A stretch of DNA of 64,000 bases from Acridotheres tristis (taxonomy: Eukaryota; Chordata; Aves; Passeriformes; Sturnidae). Shown here one piece after another: positions 11,614-25,129 of this stretch (within the stretch, counting starts at the first letter, position 1; each line of letters starts with the position of its first letter). The stretch spans positions 11,450,479 to 11,514,478 of the forward strand of contig CM072899.1 in assembly GCA_037013685.1 (NCBI GenBank), read 5' to 3'. Under the pieces are notes generated by a model. It was not told the DNA's origin. It saw nothing but the letters and a program-made list of their open reading frames with translations, and searched no databases. Made by a program: the position numbers and the translations under genes.

Positions 11614-14600
11614 TGCTGCTTCCATTTTGATCCCTGAAAGCTGCAGTAGCCTCATAAAGCCAGAGCTGGTGCTGGCACATTAACCTGCATGGAGATGTGA
11701 TTCCTGGCTGGACCATCCCCTTGTGCAGCCCTGCACTGTGCCTCAGTCTGCAGGGCATGGAGAGCTTTAGAAGGAGAATAAGGTTCAGTATTGTGGTGTG
11801 CTGCAGCCTTCCCCCTCTGCTGTGGAAGCAAGGAACCTGGATAAGAAAGGACCTTGGGCTTGACTTAACATGGTGTCATAGTCTCTATGTTCCCAGCTTT
11901 GCACAGGCAAAGCTGTTGTTGGCCAGGGCTGTGCCCTTTTTCCATGACACTTCCCCAGTCCTTCCCTTTTCTTGACTTTATTTTTTTTTTTGCTCGTCCT
12001 TGTTGTTTTCCTCCTCCTCATAAGGAGGAAGGGTTTGTACTACAGAATTGCTGTAATTCTTCTGCAAAATCAGTAACAGCTGTTGGAATTGTAAATGGCT
12101 TCTTGGTTGCCATCACAGAACCTGCAGTTGATCAACTCTGCCCTGAGCAATAACTGGAGACATCAGAGCTCTAAGTAGAGAACACAGATGGGTATGGGAA
12201 GGGACAGAGTTTCCTTTTACTGGATGACTTTTCAGGTGCTGTGAAGTGCAGAGTTGACTGGAGCAGTGTCATAATGGGAGCTACAAGGAAGATGTAGAGG
12301 AGCTACCAGAGAAAATGTAATTTGAGTGTGAATATTTCTTAAATAACTCCCTTTCAAAAATCCAGTATTCTAGGAAAATTTAGTGGGCAAAAGATACTCC
12401 ATGCTTTTGTTGGGTCACTCTACAAGTTACTTATAGTGATAGGCTAAGTAAGTTCCTGTGTTGTCTTTGAGTAATTTAAGATATCATAAACATTGATATG
12501 TTAATACATGGCAAAAGTTTAACAATTATTTGTCAAGACAAATAAGTCTTCAGATCTGACAGCCCCTGCTCCTGCAATGGACGGTATTAGAACCTAAACT
12601 TAATGAAATCAATAGTCATCACACAAGATGCTGCCTTTGTGGTTTTGGTAATGGGGCTGATTTATTCTTGTTTGTGTGCTTTGGCTGGTCATATTACATC
12701 TTCTGTAATTTAATTTTCCTCTCCTTCAATGCTGCCTTTTACTGCACTCCCTAGAAACACTGTATTTATTTGTGGGAGTTGGATTTTTTTGCAGTGCAAG
12801 TCAGAGTGAGTTGGTGTGTTGAAAATGTGCAGTGGCTCTTCAATCCAGGTTGTTAATCCACAGAGCTGGATTGGCTATTCTAACACCCTGCAATATAAAT
12901 TGGGAACCTTTTCCCTTTCACAGCGGAATTTGGACCCAGACATTCAAACAGATTTGCACTGGGAATCTTGTCCATTAGGTTGCTGTAATTTGTTCTGTTC
13001 CAGCCAGCCACCTGTATCAGGAAACTTCTTCATAATTTCTGCATAGAGCCCTGTGAATTGCCTACATCTTACTTCTAAACAGTGTGATCAGCACCTGGAA
13101 ATTGCAGAAAGATGAAGAGAGTCTTTTGGGGTAGTGGTTCAGGAAAGCTGATCTCCTTCAGCCTAAATATGATCTGCTTCCCTGGACTTGGACAGAGGCT
13201 GTACCTGTTTTCTGATATTTTACTTGACTGGGTTTTAGAACAGTCTGTGCCCCAGGAAGAGTGTAATGAGGAAGGAAACCCAGCCCTTGGGTGCTTGCCT
13301 AGAAAAATGGAAGTATTGCTGTGGCATGGATAGAGGTATTAAGTTATTAATATGTGCTAGGTCTGTGTCACTGTATCTTTGCAGCTTGTGCTATCTCATT
13401 TAAAGTCTGATTTACTGTGCCTGTTCCTTTATAAACATCACTGCTTATGTTCAGCTTGGCTGGCATTGCTGTTTATTCGGAGCCTGAGTACTATAAAGTA
13501 ATTATTAGAAAACATTGACTTTTATATTCAAAGTTTTATTTCTGGTCTTTGTATTTACTGAGAAAAAGCATGAAAAGACTCAACTAAGTCTTGATATTTA
13601 GGAGGGAAATATAAATAAATTATTACTTTCAGAATAATGCTTATATCGGTTTTAAGCATTTTTATTTGTAGAGTGGACTGATGACTTTGCATTTTTGAAA
13701 TGAACGATATTGAAGCAGCTTACATAGTCCTATTCTGCAAATTTCCCCCCTCCCTTTCTGATAATTATTGGCTAATTTATTTCTATAAGAGCATATGAAA
13801 ATATTGAAGTTAAATAACATAAAGAGAATCAAGTTAAGGCTCAGTGGTGTTCTACCAGCATGTGAAAAGCATAGTGTCTTAATTAAAAGAAATGCAGGAA
13901 ACTTAGTTATTGGAAAGTATTTTTTTACTGCTAGAGGATTTGTGGGTGACTAAGAAATTTATAGACTTGAGTTTTTTATTTTTTAAATAAAAGCCAGATA
14001 CATGTCTTCATCGTTTGGCTTGTTGACTCAATTTACTTGGATGGAATTTTTCAACATTTAAAACAAATTAAAATTCATGAATCATTTGTGCTTAAAGGCA
14101 CAAGCTTTTTTAGATACAGCAGTTAAGACTTAACTGGTTACATACATAAATACTGTTTTGGATATGTAAATTTTGTACTTGCTCCGTTAAAAAATGATGA
14201 AAGTTTAAATAGTTGAGATACAGCTGTGATTACCTGTTATACAATAATTATTGTGCTTGAATAACTGTTTATATTATCATTGTATCTTTCTCTCTTGATT
14301 CCTGCAAAAGCAGTGACTACTTTGCAGTACAGCTGTGAAGAAAATGTTCCACCCTAGCAGAAGGCAACAGCGTGATTTGTAAAGCTGGTTTTTGCTGCCT
14401 TAGTCGCAGTCTGCAATTTCTTGGTACTCAGATTTTTCAGTTTAGATCTGTTGATCCACGTTCACTCTTGAACTCAGGTTTTGCTGCTCTGTGCTGGTGT
14501 GGTGTGACTTGTTCAAGAGGGGAGAGTGTCACTTGAACCAGGGTACCATCGATGTTTGTTAGATTAGGATCAGCATTGTTTTATTCTGTGGTAAATGCAG

Positions 14601-16139
14601 CATGTGCATTTTTAATTGTGTTAATTATTGTGGCCAGTTGATGGCTGGTACAGCTAAGTGAGTTTTTCCACAAACATTTTGTAAATGTGGCAGGCTTTAC
14701 TGTGAGGTTTTAAACTGCTTTCCTGGAATTTGCTTAAAAACATGACTCTGAGAATGTAGGTGAGCAGTCAGTTGATGACGACAGAAAATGACAATTGTTC
14801 CAGATCAAAATATCTGTTTTCTTTCAAATCTATGATTTCAAGAATATTTAGAGAATTTTATGTTGTTCTGTATTCACTTAGGAAGCTCATGTCTCTGCTG
14901 CTGTAGTACCCAGACACCCAGTCACTGTAGCACAGCTCTAGGCACTGTGTTGGTGTTCAGATAAATACCAGCCACAGCTTATTGTTTTTCCTCTGGACCT
15001 CTTTTGCAGAGGACAAGGGGGAGCAAAGTGAGGGGCTTGTGACTATACCTGTGCAGATGCAGATGTATCACTGAAAACTTAAAGCAGTTGAATTAGAATG
15101 TACAATTTTTAAGTAAAAAGAAAGGTAAAATAGTAGACAAATTGGGAAGCAAAGACAGAGTGCACCCTTTTGGATGTTCCTTACTAAGGCTGCTTTGTAT
15201 GTGAAGACCATAATTTGTATGCAGAAGTCCCTAATGGGCTTTCACTGAAAGCTGCTGAAGGGATTTTTTAAAAGAACATTGGAATTGTCTGGAATTAGTT
15301 TTGATACATGAGCCAGGTAATTTTTGACCATTCAGTATAACTGGAAAACACAGTGCCTGTGAGAGCAAACCTGTGCAGTCTTGTCCCTCAAGTGGCCTCA
15401 ACTTACTGAGTGACCCTTGCTTTTCTCACACAGCCTTCCCTGCTGTTTGACTGGGATCCACCTGTGGATGGGGTTGGACTGGGGACCTCACCCAGGAGCA
15501 CATGTGTGCCCCATGGAGCTGCTGCACCTGGGGGTGTTTGAGTACCCCTTCATCATCATCACCAGTTTCATTCCTGGCTCTTGGTCTTGGCACACTGTCA
15601 GAGACACTGGGAGGGGAAGACACTGTGGAACTGTGAAGAATCATTTTAGGGATGAAGTGTATGAATAATAAAGGAGAAAGAACTGGCAAACACTTGATTT
15701 TTGTCTTGGTAAAACAAAATTACAAAAATTTTTAGTGTTTGTTCTGGTTTTTTGTTGTTGTTGGTTTTTGTTTCTTTGGTAGAAAGCCATAGATGAGAAA
15801 TTTATAGTTTATTAAAAGACTGAAAACTTCACAGTAACCCAAACTCTCATGCTGTTTACTCTTCTCCACCTCCTACAACATTTTATTTCCCTGGTAATAA
15901 TTAGTTTGAACTTTCCTCTGTTTCTCTGGATCAAGTAATTTTCATACAACTTTGGGGTTTTTTTTCATATGCTTTAAATCTTTCTTCTAAATAATGTTTT
16001 TTATAACAAAAAAAAAAGCCATGAATACATTATAATTTCAATTTTCATGGTGTGTGAAAGATTTCTGTGCTAGGTCTTTATTGTTTTTGAAGAATTCATC
16101 ACCCTAGTTAAGAAGCTTAATATAAATTAAAGAAGGTAT
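11614..16139. other. Non-coding stretch without recognisable features
   Basis: The sequence is AT-rich, especially 13.5-14.3 kb. Open frames at 11697-12153 on the + strand and 15426-15689 on the minus strand overlap others on the same bases and show no familiar domain. A G/T-rich patch lies near 15737-15778. Confidence 0.5.
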
Positions 16140-16600
16140 TAAGGAACATTAAGACATCAAAATGTGGAGCGTTCTTTTCCTTTCGATTGCTCCAAATGCA
16201 AACAAGTTGAATAAAATGCAATCAAAGGGCCTGTTTGGAGAACATTGAGTGGCTTTACAGCTGTGCTGTAGAGAACCTCTGGTAAGAGCATAATTCAAAT
16301 AAAAAGGCCTTTCTTTCCTTCTCCTAATTCTCTTTGTTGTGGTGACAACAGAGTACAAGCCCGATAAAAATTTAATCACCTTATCTTTTTAAAGCAAATT
16401 GCATATTTGTTTACACACAATATACATAACATGAAAAAGCAAAAGCTGCTATCCAATCCCCCTCCCCTTCTAATCGCCTTACAGGCCCTTGCCTGGAAGT
16501 TTAAAAAAAAAAAATATTTAAATGTTTTAGTCTTTATTCTGAAGTCCCATTGTTCAGGATTGCTTTAAAAAGGCAGCCTGGGGGAAGATGAATATCACCA
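16140..16600. promoter_or_regulatory. Candidate conserved non-coding element
   Basis: This is complex AT-rich sequence with several transcription-factor-like words: CCGATAAAAATTTAATCACC at 16361-16380 (GATA-like and homeodomain-like) and TTGCATATTTGTTTAC at 16399-16414 (octamer-like followed by a forkhead TGTTTAC). A 13-base poly-A tract lies near 16503. There is no open frame worth calling. It looks like an enhancer, but that rests on motif texture only. Confidence 0.35.
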
Positions 16601-19084
16601 AACTTAAACTGTGGACCAGTGCTGAGCAGCAGATGCCTGGGATGTGTCAGCAGAGTTGGTCCAGCTTAGCTGGCTGCTGTGTGCCAGCCGAGGTGGGAGG
16701 ATTACAGAGGGCCTGTGGATTGAGCACTTTGATTTGGAGCTGCTTTGTAATGAATTGCCTTTGATTCTGTGTCAGGTCTGCTAACCTGAACTTCTTCCTC
16801 CTTGTATACATTTCTGAGAGGCTGCTCTAGGAGATATTGGGCACTGGTGCAGCTTTTGTTGTTGTTCCGTTTTCACTGATGATGAAGTTTTAGTCCCTTG
16901 TGCAAAACCTGTTTTTAGTTGTTTCTGCTCACCTTGGCTCACATAACATGGGCATTGTTGGTTTTGTTTAATTATTGTTTAATAGGTACTGGAGTGCTGA
17001 CAAAAACACAATCAAAAGTGCCTTCTGGCCCACTGCTGAGTGCCTCTGGGCTGAGAAACTCTCACTGGATAGAAATGTAGTGCCAAAGGGATATTCTGTG
17101 GTTTTTAAAATTATGAAAGCTCCTGTGCTTAGTGGTTCCTTGATCTATTTTTACATACCTAACTGTACTCTCTGGGGACATGTTTGTGATACTGTTCCTT
17201 TTGATCTGAGAATTTAATCAGCAAGGACTACCTCAACAATAAAACTTGTGAAAATCTGTCCTGTGTAACAGTTGTCACAGACTCTCCCAGAATCTACTCT
17301 GTTTATATCTGCATGTTTCTTAGTACTCTGCAGGAGAGAGAGAGCTTAGGAGATCTAGTGACAGTAATTGTGATTTCAAGACATCGTTCTGACTTTTATT
17401 GTTTTGAATGGTCTTGGATATTTCATGCTGACCTTCCTATAATTTTTCTACTGTTCAATTGTAAGAAGAGCTTGCTTATAATCCCAAGCTTCCAACATTC
17501 CGTTTATATGTGTTAATAATTTGATTCCTTATCAGTGCCATTATTTTTTCATAGTTGCTCCCGTTATGCACTGGGCATTTTCCATGCATTCAGTTTTTAT
17601 TCAGGGAGCTTGAAGAATGTGTGGACTGAAATCCCAGCACCAGTGTGAGTGGTGCCTTTCCCTTCAGGTATGCTGGGAGAGTGAGCACAGCCCTTAGGCA
17701 TGATCTCAGTGGCTCTGGGGACCTTGAGTGGCCATCGAATAGAGTTTTAATAATTGCTGATATGATACATCAGCTGGCATAATTGCAACCATGTTACTGT
17801 ACTGAAAGCCCATGTGGAAATTAATTTGAAGATTTCCTATATAGACTAGTGGAACAGTGTTGAATTTGAGGCCAGGAGTATGATCATAGTGGTTGTCTTT
17901 TAGCTCTAACAGTTGATCTGTTGTATCGTGTGTACACTTAATTTGTGTAGTCTAGACCTAGTGCATGGTGCACTGGAGTCTTGCTGTAACCTCTATTAAG
18001 GTTGGTCCCTGCTGCACAGAAACACAAAGTTTTATAGAGCATACTACTCATAGTTGTGTTCCAGGAGTGCAAGGTAGAAAATCCTCTGCTCTTAGGGAAG
18101 TTGTTCTAGGAAGACTTGGCCAACATATGGCTGTGGTGCTCTGTGCAACAACAGCTGTGTTGGCCTATAAAATGGGGTCAGGTTTGGTACTCTCAGCTGA
18201 TTTCTGCTAAAGGATGGCCAGCTGGCCAAGAAATGACCTTAAGTCTGTCACTTCATCTCCATGCTGTCATTTAGGGCTGAAGGGTGTGTTGGATTAGGGT
18301 GTATTTTGGAAAGCACACTGTGGCAACTGCAAATATCCTTCTAACGTGTGTTTGGACTTGTACAGATGTAGTGAAGTAATGAGATGAATGCAGAGCATGG
18401 TGTGAAACATGATGGGAATTTGTCAAGTTCAGAAATGTGACTTCAGATGACAGTGGTCCATTTGTAGCTGGTGTTTAATAGTTGCATTTTATTTTTGAAA
18501 AGCCAAGTTTAAAATGTGGTCATATTATGTAAATTTGGGAAAACGGATAATGTATCCTGGTCATCTTGCTGGAAATGGAGAAATATATAGCTAAATGAAT
18601 GTCAAACTCAATGCCCTCAATGTTATGCTGGGTCTCCTCAGTGTGGATGACAGATTTAGGATGAAGAGAGGAGAGGGAAGGGGCAGGCAAGGCAAGCACA
18701 GAGAAGTGCACCACTGATACCCACTCAGCAGCCAACAGCTACAGTGTGATGCTGGGGTCTGTGCTCCGTTTAGCAATATGAAAAATATCAGACTGAAAAT
18801 CAAGACACTGACTTCATGTAGAAGGTATGGCAGACTAATTAAAGAAAAAAATGTGTACCAATTGAGCCTATAAAACTCTTCCTGACCTTGAGAAAACTCC
18901 CAGAGAGCTGTGGGAAACTCCAATCTGTCCCCTCTGAACTTTTTTGTGTTGTTGTTTAAATATAGTAACTGCTTTTTTAATTAAAAAGAAAAATTAGATG
19001 GCATTTCAAATTGTGTCCATGGTGCCTTGGGGACCTATTACAGTACAAATTACCCTCTACTATTTAGTGAGGTCTTGTTTACTA
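16601..19084. other. Non-coding stretch; one short palindrome
   Basis: I see no gene or repeat family. A 14-bp perfect palindrome, TGGCCAGCTGGCCA, with a central CAGCTG E-box lies at 18215-18228. Short frames on both strands near 18.5-18.9 kb overlap and look like chance. Confidence 0.5.
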
Positions 19085-19470
19085 TTGTGTAAAGCGAGGG
19101 TTACCAGTGTGAGGATGTAGGACAAGAAGGGCCCTTCTTTGAAAGTCTGGCTCTGCACATGAAAGTGACGCCAGCAATTGGAAGCAATTTGTGGAATTGT
19201 TTGATTATATTAATTATGGCACCAGCAAACAGTGCTTGGGAAACAGTTTTGTTTTCTTGCATTCTTTCTTGATTGCTTGCAGCAAAAGCCAAGATACAAA
19301 ATGTGCCTTTAAGGACTGCCGGAGAGCGCAGTTCAAGCCATTGTGTGGAATTGGCACTGAGCTTGAAAGGGTTGTGTCCTGCTTGATGGGAGAGTTTTCC
19401 AAATACAGCTTCGGCCTGAACTTCACCCAGGTCAACTTCTTAAATTAAAACAGCTTCTGTCTTCCTCATC
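19085..19470. promoter_or_regulatory. Candidate conserved non-coding element
   Basis: The core TTGATTATATTAATTATGGC at 19201-19220 has homeodomain-type TAAT words. The flanks keep several CpGs (near 19095, 19169, 19320-19327 and 19411) and are free of simple repeats. Overlapping frames of 60-85 codons on both strands cover the same bases, which argues against a protein. Confidence 0.3.
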
Positions 19471-20674
19471 AGGGAAGATTGGCTCTTTCCCTGCAAAGTA
19501 GGAGCCCATAATGAAATGCATGTTATTTCCAGTAGTACCACTTCTTACAAAAATGTCTCTTAGTCCAAAAGCCTGTATAAACTTAAATTGATACACAAGA
19601 TTCAGTCCTGCTCACCACTGAGCTGCAGCCTTCTCTGATGTGGTACAGGGCAGCTGTTCCCCAATTTATGGGAAGATGTTTTATTTGTTAAAGATTTCCA
19701 AGCAGTCTGCCATACTGAGACTGCAGGAATAGTGCTGCTGATACAGGCTGGCTCTCACAACAGTGTTTGTTTGGGACATGGGGCAGTCTACTTCTGCTCC
19801 AAGTGGCTGTAAGTTTGTTTTTTTTTTCCTTGTCTCTGTCATCAAATAAAGAATTATGGATGCTTTGCTTAGATCCCAAATGCCATGCTGAGAATTTTAG
19901 CACATTTGGAAGGAAGGAGTCTCCTTGCTTGTCTTCTTGGAGGCTGATTGCTCCCTGGCCAACTTCTTGCTGTAGCCCTATTAATATTCACAAGCCAGGC
20001 AGGGTGATAATAACTGATCTTGTACTGACCAGAAGAGAAAAATTGCTCTTGTCTGGAGTTTGAAACTCTAGCAGAATACTTGAGGGAGCTGACAAGAGAT
20101 GTGGGAAAGGTGTTGTGAATTCAAAATAGAATTACTGGAGAATTGTGAAGGGATTTACATAAGTAAAATTCATTGCCTATCTGTGAAAGTAATTGAAGCT
20201 CAAATCCTGAGCTCCTGAGAGTAGCAAGGAGAGGAGTATCCCTTGTTTCTTGAGTGAATCTCTGGTCAACTATTGGACTGAAATAGTCTTGGTAATCATA
20301 TTATATTTTGTCATCGTGGTGATGAACACCTAGGAGCAGAGTAGATTTGCTCCTGTAAGAGAACTTTAATCTTCTGCCTAGAAAAGGTTTATAGGTATTG
20401 ACCCTGATGTCAGGTAGAGAATTCCTGCCTGATCCTGGGCTCCAGTTAGCTCAGGACACAGTTTTACCCCTGCTCTTTCTGAAGCACAATATATTCATGA
20501 CAGGCAGATGGGATGCCAAGTTAGATAGGATCAGCAGTCTCTAGATGACCCATCATCCAGTCCACTAGATGAGATGTGGTGCATATGAGGTCCCTATTAT
20601 AGTCTTTATGGGTACAGTAGGATAGTTACTTTTGTCCTTGGAAGGCTCCTAAAGATCTTGTTTTTCCTGATCAG

Positions 20675-20811
20675 TTTGGGGTTTTTTTGTGGCTTTTTTT
20701 TGTATTTGTTTTTGAGATTTTTGTGTGTGTTTCTGTTTTGTCAGTGTTTGGGTTTGGTTTTTGTTTGGGGTTTTTCTGGTGTGGTTTTTTTTGTTTGTTT
20801 GGGGTTTTTTT
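20675..20811. repeat. G/T-rich low-complexity tract
   Basis: The + strand is almost entirely T and G, with alternating T runs and short G runs (GGGG near 20677, 20766 and 20800). A 60-codon open frame on the minus strand is only the translation of this tract (Lys, Asn, Pro and Thr repeats) and is not a gene. Confidence 0.85.
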
Positions 20812-21579
20812 AACTGGGATGTTGAAGGTGCAAAATTGCATTAATAAAGTCAAAAGGTAGGATGTGGATTATCTTTAGCAAAGGAGAAGAGAAGCAGAGT
20901 TGCTAACTGATGTAAAGAATTGAAGCAGCAGGTTTATATTTTGTTGTTCTTGTCCTTTCTGCCTGACTGCAGAGAGAACTGTAACAGGAGAGGCCGGGCA
21001 AACAGATCTTCTCATTTTGGAATGCTTCTGCCTTTTGTTTAAATCAAAACTCCAGCGTGTTACTTTAGCGATATTACATGAGCTTTTCAAGTTCTTAGGG
21101 TGCATAGAAACAGTTTTGTAGAGCTGCTGACATGTTTTGGGACTAGTTAGAAAACAAGTTTGTGCTTTCTAGTGTATTGCAGGACTCTGAGAATCAGTTC
21201 TTATAACACTGGTGTTTCTATTTATTTTGCTGGAAACCAATGTTAAATTTATTATTATTTTAAAGTTGATCAGAATGTGAAACAAATGGGAGTACTGCTC
21301 TATTTGAACCTTGTACCCTTCTTTGGACATAGGTGGCTATGTTTTTTTAAGAAGGGATGCTTTTTAAGGATGGATAAATATATAGCTGCTGCAAGAAAAG
21401 AAAAATGAATTCGTTTTAAATTTTGTTGTGCTGAAATACAGGTTTCTTGAGTCCTGCAATACTTGCAAAAAGTTTCTATTTCCTTTCAGTGGTCCATCAT
21501 TGCAGTAAGCTGAGGGAGAGGCTCCATTTGTATACTCTCTGGTGAAGCCCCTCTGCATCACACTGTGGCATGGATGTCT

Positions 21580-21905
21580 TCGTCTGGGCCTCTAATTATT
21601 TCTGATTTTCAGGTCAACCAGCTTTTCTACTCCCTGTTAGCAAGAGTTGATGCAGGCGCACACTCTCTAACTGGGTAATTAGGGTTCAGGTTCTGAGAGT
21701 TCAATTTAAGGAAATCCTGAAATTGTGCAAACCAGCTGTTCCGAATAATCCATTGTGAGTGAGGATTATCCCCAACACTTTGCCTCTTTCAAGTTTTGCT
21801 CTTTTTTTCCTTCCCTCGGGAGGAAAGAAAAATGTCTGCCTGTCATATTAAAAGGTTACGCTTGCCTTGGATAAAAATTATTTCCGACATCAAATATGCT
21901 ATGTT
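21580..21905. promoter_or_regulatory. Candidate conserved element with inverted bicoid-type sites
   Basis: TAATCC at 21746-21751 and its reverse complement GGATTA at 21763-21768 form an inverted pair of the site bound by bicoid-class homeodomains (OTX, PITX, GSC). Other TAAT words (CTAATTATTT near 21591, GGGTAATTAGGG near 21673) and an AT-rich 3' part complete a dense enhancer-like block. No frame of note crosses it. Confidence 0.38.
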
Positions 21906-22289
21906 AACTTGTTCTCTGCTGTTCAGTCGATTTTTAACATTTGAATGTTGACAGAAAACAAGTAGCTGAGTCTTCTACCTGCAGCATTTGAAGGGAGTGA
22001 ATAGAATATTTTGTTTACCGAGGGGAGAAGCAAGTTCAGTTTCCCACTGAAGTTCTGCTCACAAATTCCTGAATGGAATGAGAGGTTTGGCAATAGTATC
22101 AGCAAGTCAGGAATAGTCTAGCAATTTTTCAGTATGTAATGCAGAAAGGAATATTTTCTATTCCCAGGGTAGCTGCTGGTGTAGCCTTACTGTGCTTTTT
22201 CCTAGCAGCGTGGTGAGGATCCTGAGCCAGTGCTTATCCAGCAAACCATGGCAAGTACCAGTGCAGGGTAGGATGAACTTTTAATTTTG

Positions 22290-22450
22290 GCCTGAAAGCA
22301 AAGTTCTCATTAATCGGGAACATTGAAATCTTTTAACGTGATTTTTTTTTTTCCCGTTACAATTCTTATGCTGTAAGAAAACTGTGTAATCATCCATGCA
22401 AATATTTCCACATTCACCAGCATAGTTAGCAATAGGCTTTTTTTACAAGT
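22290..22450. promoter_or_regulatory. Candidate conserved element with octamer motif
   Basis: A perfect POU octamer, ATGCAAAT, lies at 22396-22403, preceded by GTAATCATCC and followed by ATTTCCACATTC. The block also has CpGs at AATCGGGAAC and TTAACGTG. The motif alone occurs by chance every few tens of kb, so the call depends on its setting. Confidence 0.3.
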
Positions 22451-23244
22451 GTGCACAAGAGAAGGGAGTTGCTGAAGTTCAGCAAAATAAATTATTCTCC
22501 CTGGCTATGTTGGAAAGCATGCCCTGCACCTATATTGTTACACCTGTTTTCAATGATGGGTTTATCAGTTGCTTAAAAATTGCTCCTGTCTCTGGCTGGG
22601 CTACAAGGAGATACTGTATTATCTTGCTTCTCATCTAAAGTGTGTCTGGCATTCAGTCTTTAAAATCTTACATTGAAACACAGTGTTTCATTAGCTTTGA
22701 AGGAGACAGGACTATTTCTAAATATTGAAAAGAACTGTGAAAATAGGATACAGAAATACAGAGATGGGAAATCTGAAAAATTAAGTTGGGAAAGGGGGGG
22801 AGAGATAAAACTCCTGAAGGGCTGAACAGCAAATGCAATTGTGAGTCAAGGAAGAAGGAGTTGGACTTCAGAAAGAAGGAACAGAGACCACCCTTGGAGA
22901 CCTTTTGAAGGAGCAGGGAAGCAGAAGGCTAATAAGAAAAAAAGTCAACAAATCTGACAAGGGATGTTGATAAGGAATGACAGTATTAAGTGAAGGAGGA
23001 TGTGTAGTGGAGAAGTTAAAAGTGTAAAAGGCAAAGTAGAGTCCAAGGTTACAGGTAATAGATGAAATAAATATTTATATGGGGCAAAAGCACAGAGGTG
23101 CTCCTTCACCCTGCTGTTGGGTGAGCAGAAGGAATTAGAGGAGCAGAGACTGTGTCAGCTTTCATCCTCCTTGCAGCTGAAGCAGTAGTAAAAACAAAGC
23201 CAAAGCAAACGTGATGATGTTGCTGTGTGTGGGTGTTGAGGTTT

Positions 23245-23332
23245 GTGTCCGGGCTGGCATTCCAGGCTGGCTGATGGGGAGCCTGTCCCGGGAGGGCGCT
23301 CATCACCAGCGCTGCCTGCTCAACCCCGGGAC
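23245..23332. other. Small GC-rich, CpG-containing islet
   Basis: Within about 85 bases there are five CpGs (near 23249, 23289, 23297, 23310 and 23327) and the palindromes CCCGGG and AGCGCT, in an otherwise CpG-poor area. It is far too short for a normal CpG island. It could be the edge of a regulatory element or a fragment of a GC-rich repeat. Confidence 0.4.
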
Positions 23333-23999
23333 AAAACTTGTGTCTCTAGGAGAAACTTCACTGGAGGGAGGCAGGGGGGCTGAATTGATTGTGTAAAGAT
23401 AAAGTAAGTTTTAATCTATACACAAGAAGGGGTCCAGAGTTGTACAGTGTGGAATTTCTATATGAAATGGTTAAAATCTGTGTTTCTATGCTAATTTCTT
23501 GTGTGAGCAATATTGTATAAAATATTGTGTTTTTACTTTATTTTGTGCACATGAAATTGTTTTTAGACTTGGAAAGTGTTTTTTCTGGTATGGTACTGCT
23601 TTTCATTTTAATTTGAAATAGCCTTTTTTTTACTAATATCATTTATAAATGCATCAGTTTGGACTAAATCCTTCGGGCCATTCTGGGACAAAGGATATTA
23701 AAGAGTCTGTATTTTTATTTGTTAATTATTAAAAGTAGTTGAAAAGACTGAAGTAGATTACACTGTTTTACAACTAGATTTTCATATCTGACCTGAGTTA
23801 GTGGATGCTAAAAGTACATTTTGCATAAGACCTTGTCTGGGCGCTTCTTCTTACAGACATGGTTTTGATGGGTAGAAATGAATTTGCTAAGCTCTCACAT
23901 ATCTTATGTGCCTTTGAGGATGGCCCATTAATAATATTAATACATAGGTATTTTCCATTGTTGTATGCAAGGCATTTTTTAGAACTTTGAAGCTAAAGT

Positions 24000-24240
24000 C
24001 TTTTTTTTAACACACGGACCTTTTCAATTTAATCCATTAGCAACTTGGCAAAATAAAGTAATTGTCCAGCAGAGGAAGAAAAAAATCTATTAACATTTGC
24101 TACAAATCCGAGTAGTACAGGCAGCACTTAATTAATGGAACAGATTTCTCACTATGTGTTCAAGCTAACATAGCTATTGTTCAACAGAGATTAGACCCTT
24201 AATGTAAGTTAAACTAGACCTTCATCTAAAAATATCCGTC
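24000..24240. promoter_or_regulatory. Candidate conserved non-coding element
   Basis: The block contains CAATTTAATCCATTAGCAAC (24026-24045), with a TAATCC and an ATTAGC word, and later CACTTAATTAATGGAACAG (near 24126). It has no simple repeats and no open frame. It is part of a series of such blocks from 21.5 to 26 kb. Confidence 0.3.
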
Positions 24241-25129
24241 ATTTCAGCTATTAAAGCTCTGATGTCTTCTTCGGTGACAGATATATTTCCCTTCATTTCC
24301 TTGGTTTTGTAAAATGTAAAGTATGCATTGTGTGTAATGTGAGAAATCCAGGGAGGTAGATGAAACCCCGATTGTGCCTGTCTCCCTGTGCCTGCTCCTT
24401 TGTGCAGCTCCCTGTCTCAGAGCCTCCTCAGCCCTGAGACCTGCTGGCACCAGAGCAGAAAAACAGAAAATGCCATTTGTCAGGGTATGATGCCAGCCAC
24501 CTAATCTGTTTGCAGAATGAGGGCCATGGGATCTGATTAGGTAATTTAGATACCGTGTGAGTTCAGTAATACCTGAGCTGCTTTTGGCTGTCAGCCTGTC
24601 ACTTCACTGGTAGCAACTACCACGTTCTGCCATTTTCTCTGTAAACTTCTTACCTGGAATACCTTATTTAGCCCAAATAGGTGTTAAGTGCTGCAGGTGT
24701 GGTATACCTTTACTTCTTCTATGTGGAAGTTAGTGATGGGGTGGAGGAGGTGGTATGGCTCAGTTTTAAATGCATTTTCCCCAGCAGAGTTCCACATGCA
24801 GCTTGTCTTTTTTTTTCTGGAAAACAAAATTTTTCAGACATGAGATGCATTGTTTGAATGCTGCAGATGCTGTGCCAGGTTTCAGTTGTGTTGGACCATC
24901 CGAGCTGATGTCACTGATGGGTTTGAAACTCAGTTTATCCACAGTGGTTATTTCACCCTCGTGGCTGAGACTTCCCCAACTTGCTGCTGCAGCCCAGGGT
25001 CTCTGTGGGGTGAGAGGCCAACCACTGCCATGTCCCTGTGGGCAAGGGCTTGCAGAGGCAGCCTGAGCTCTTCACATACCCATAAGGGAAAATTTTGGCT
25101 GCAATTTTAATGCCACATCTCCTCCCTTC

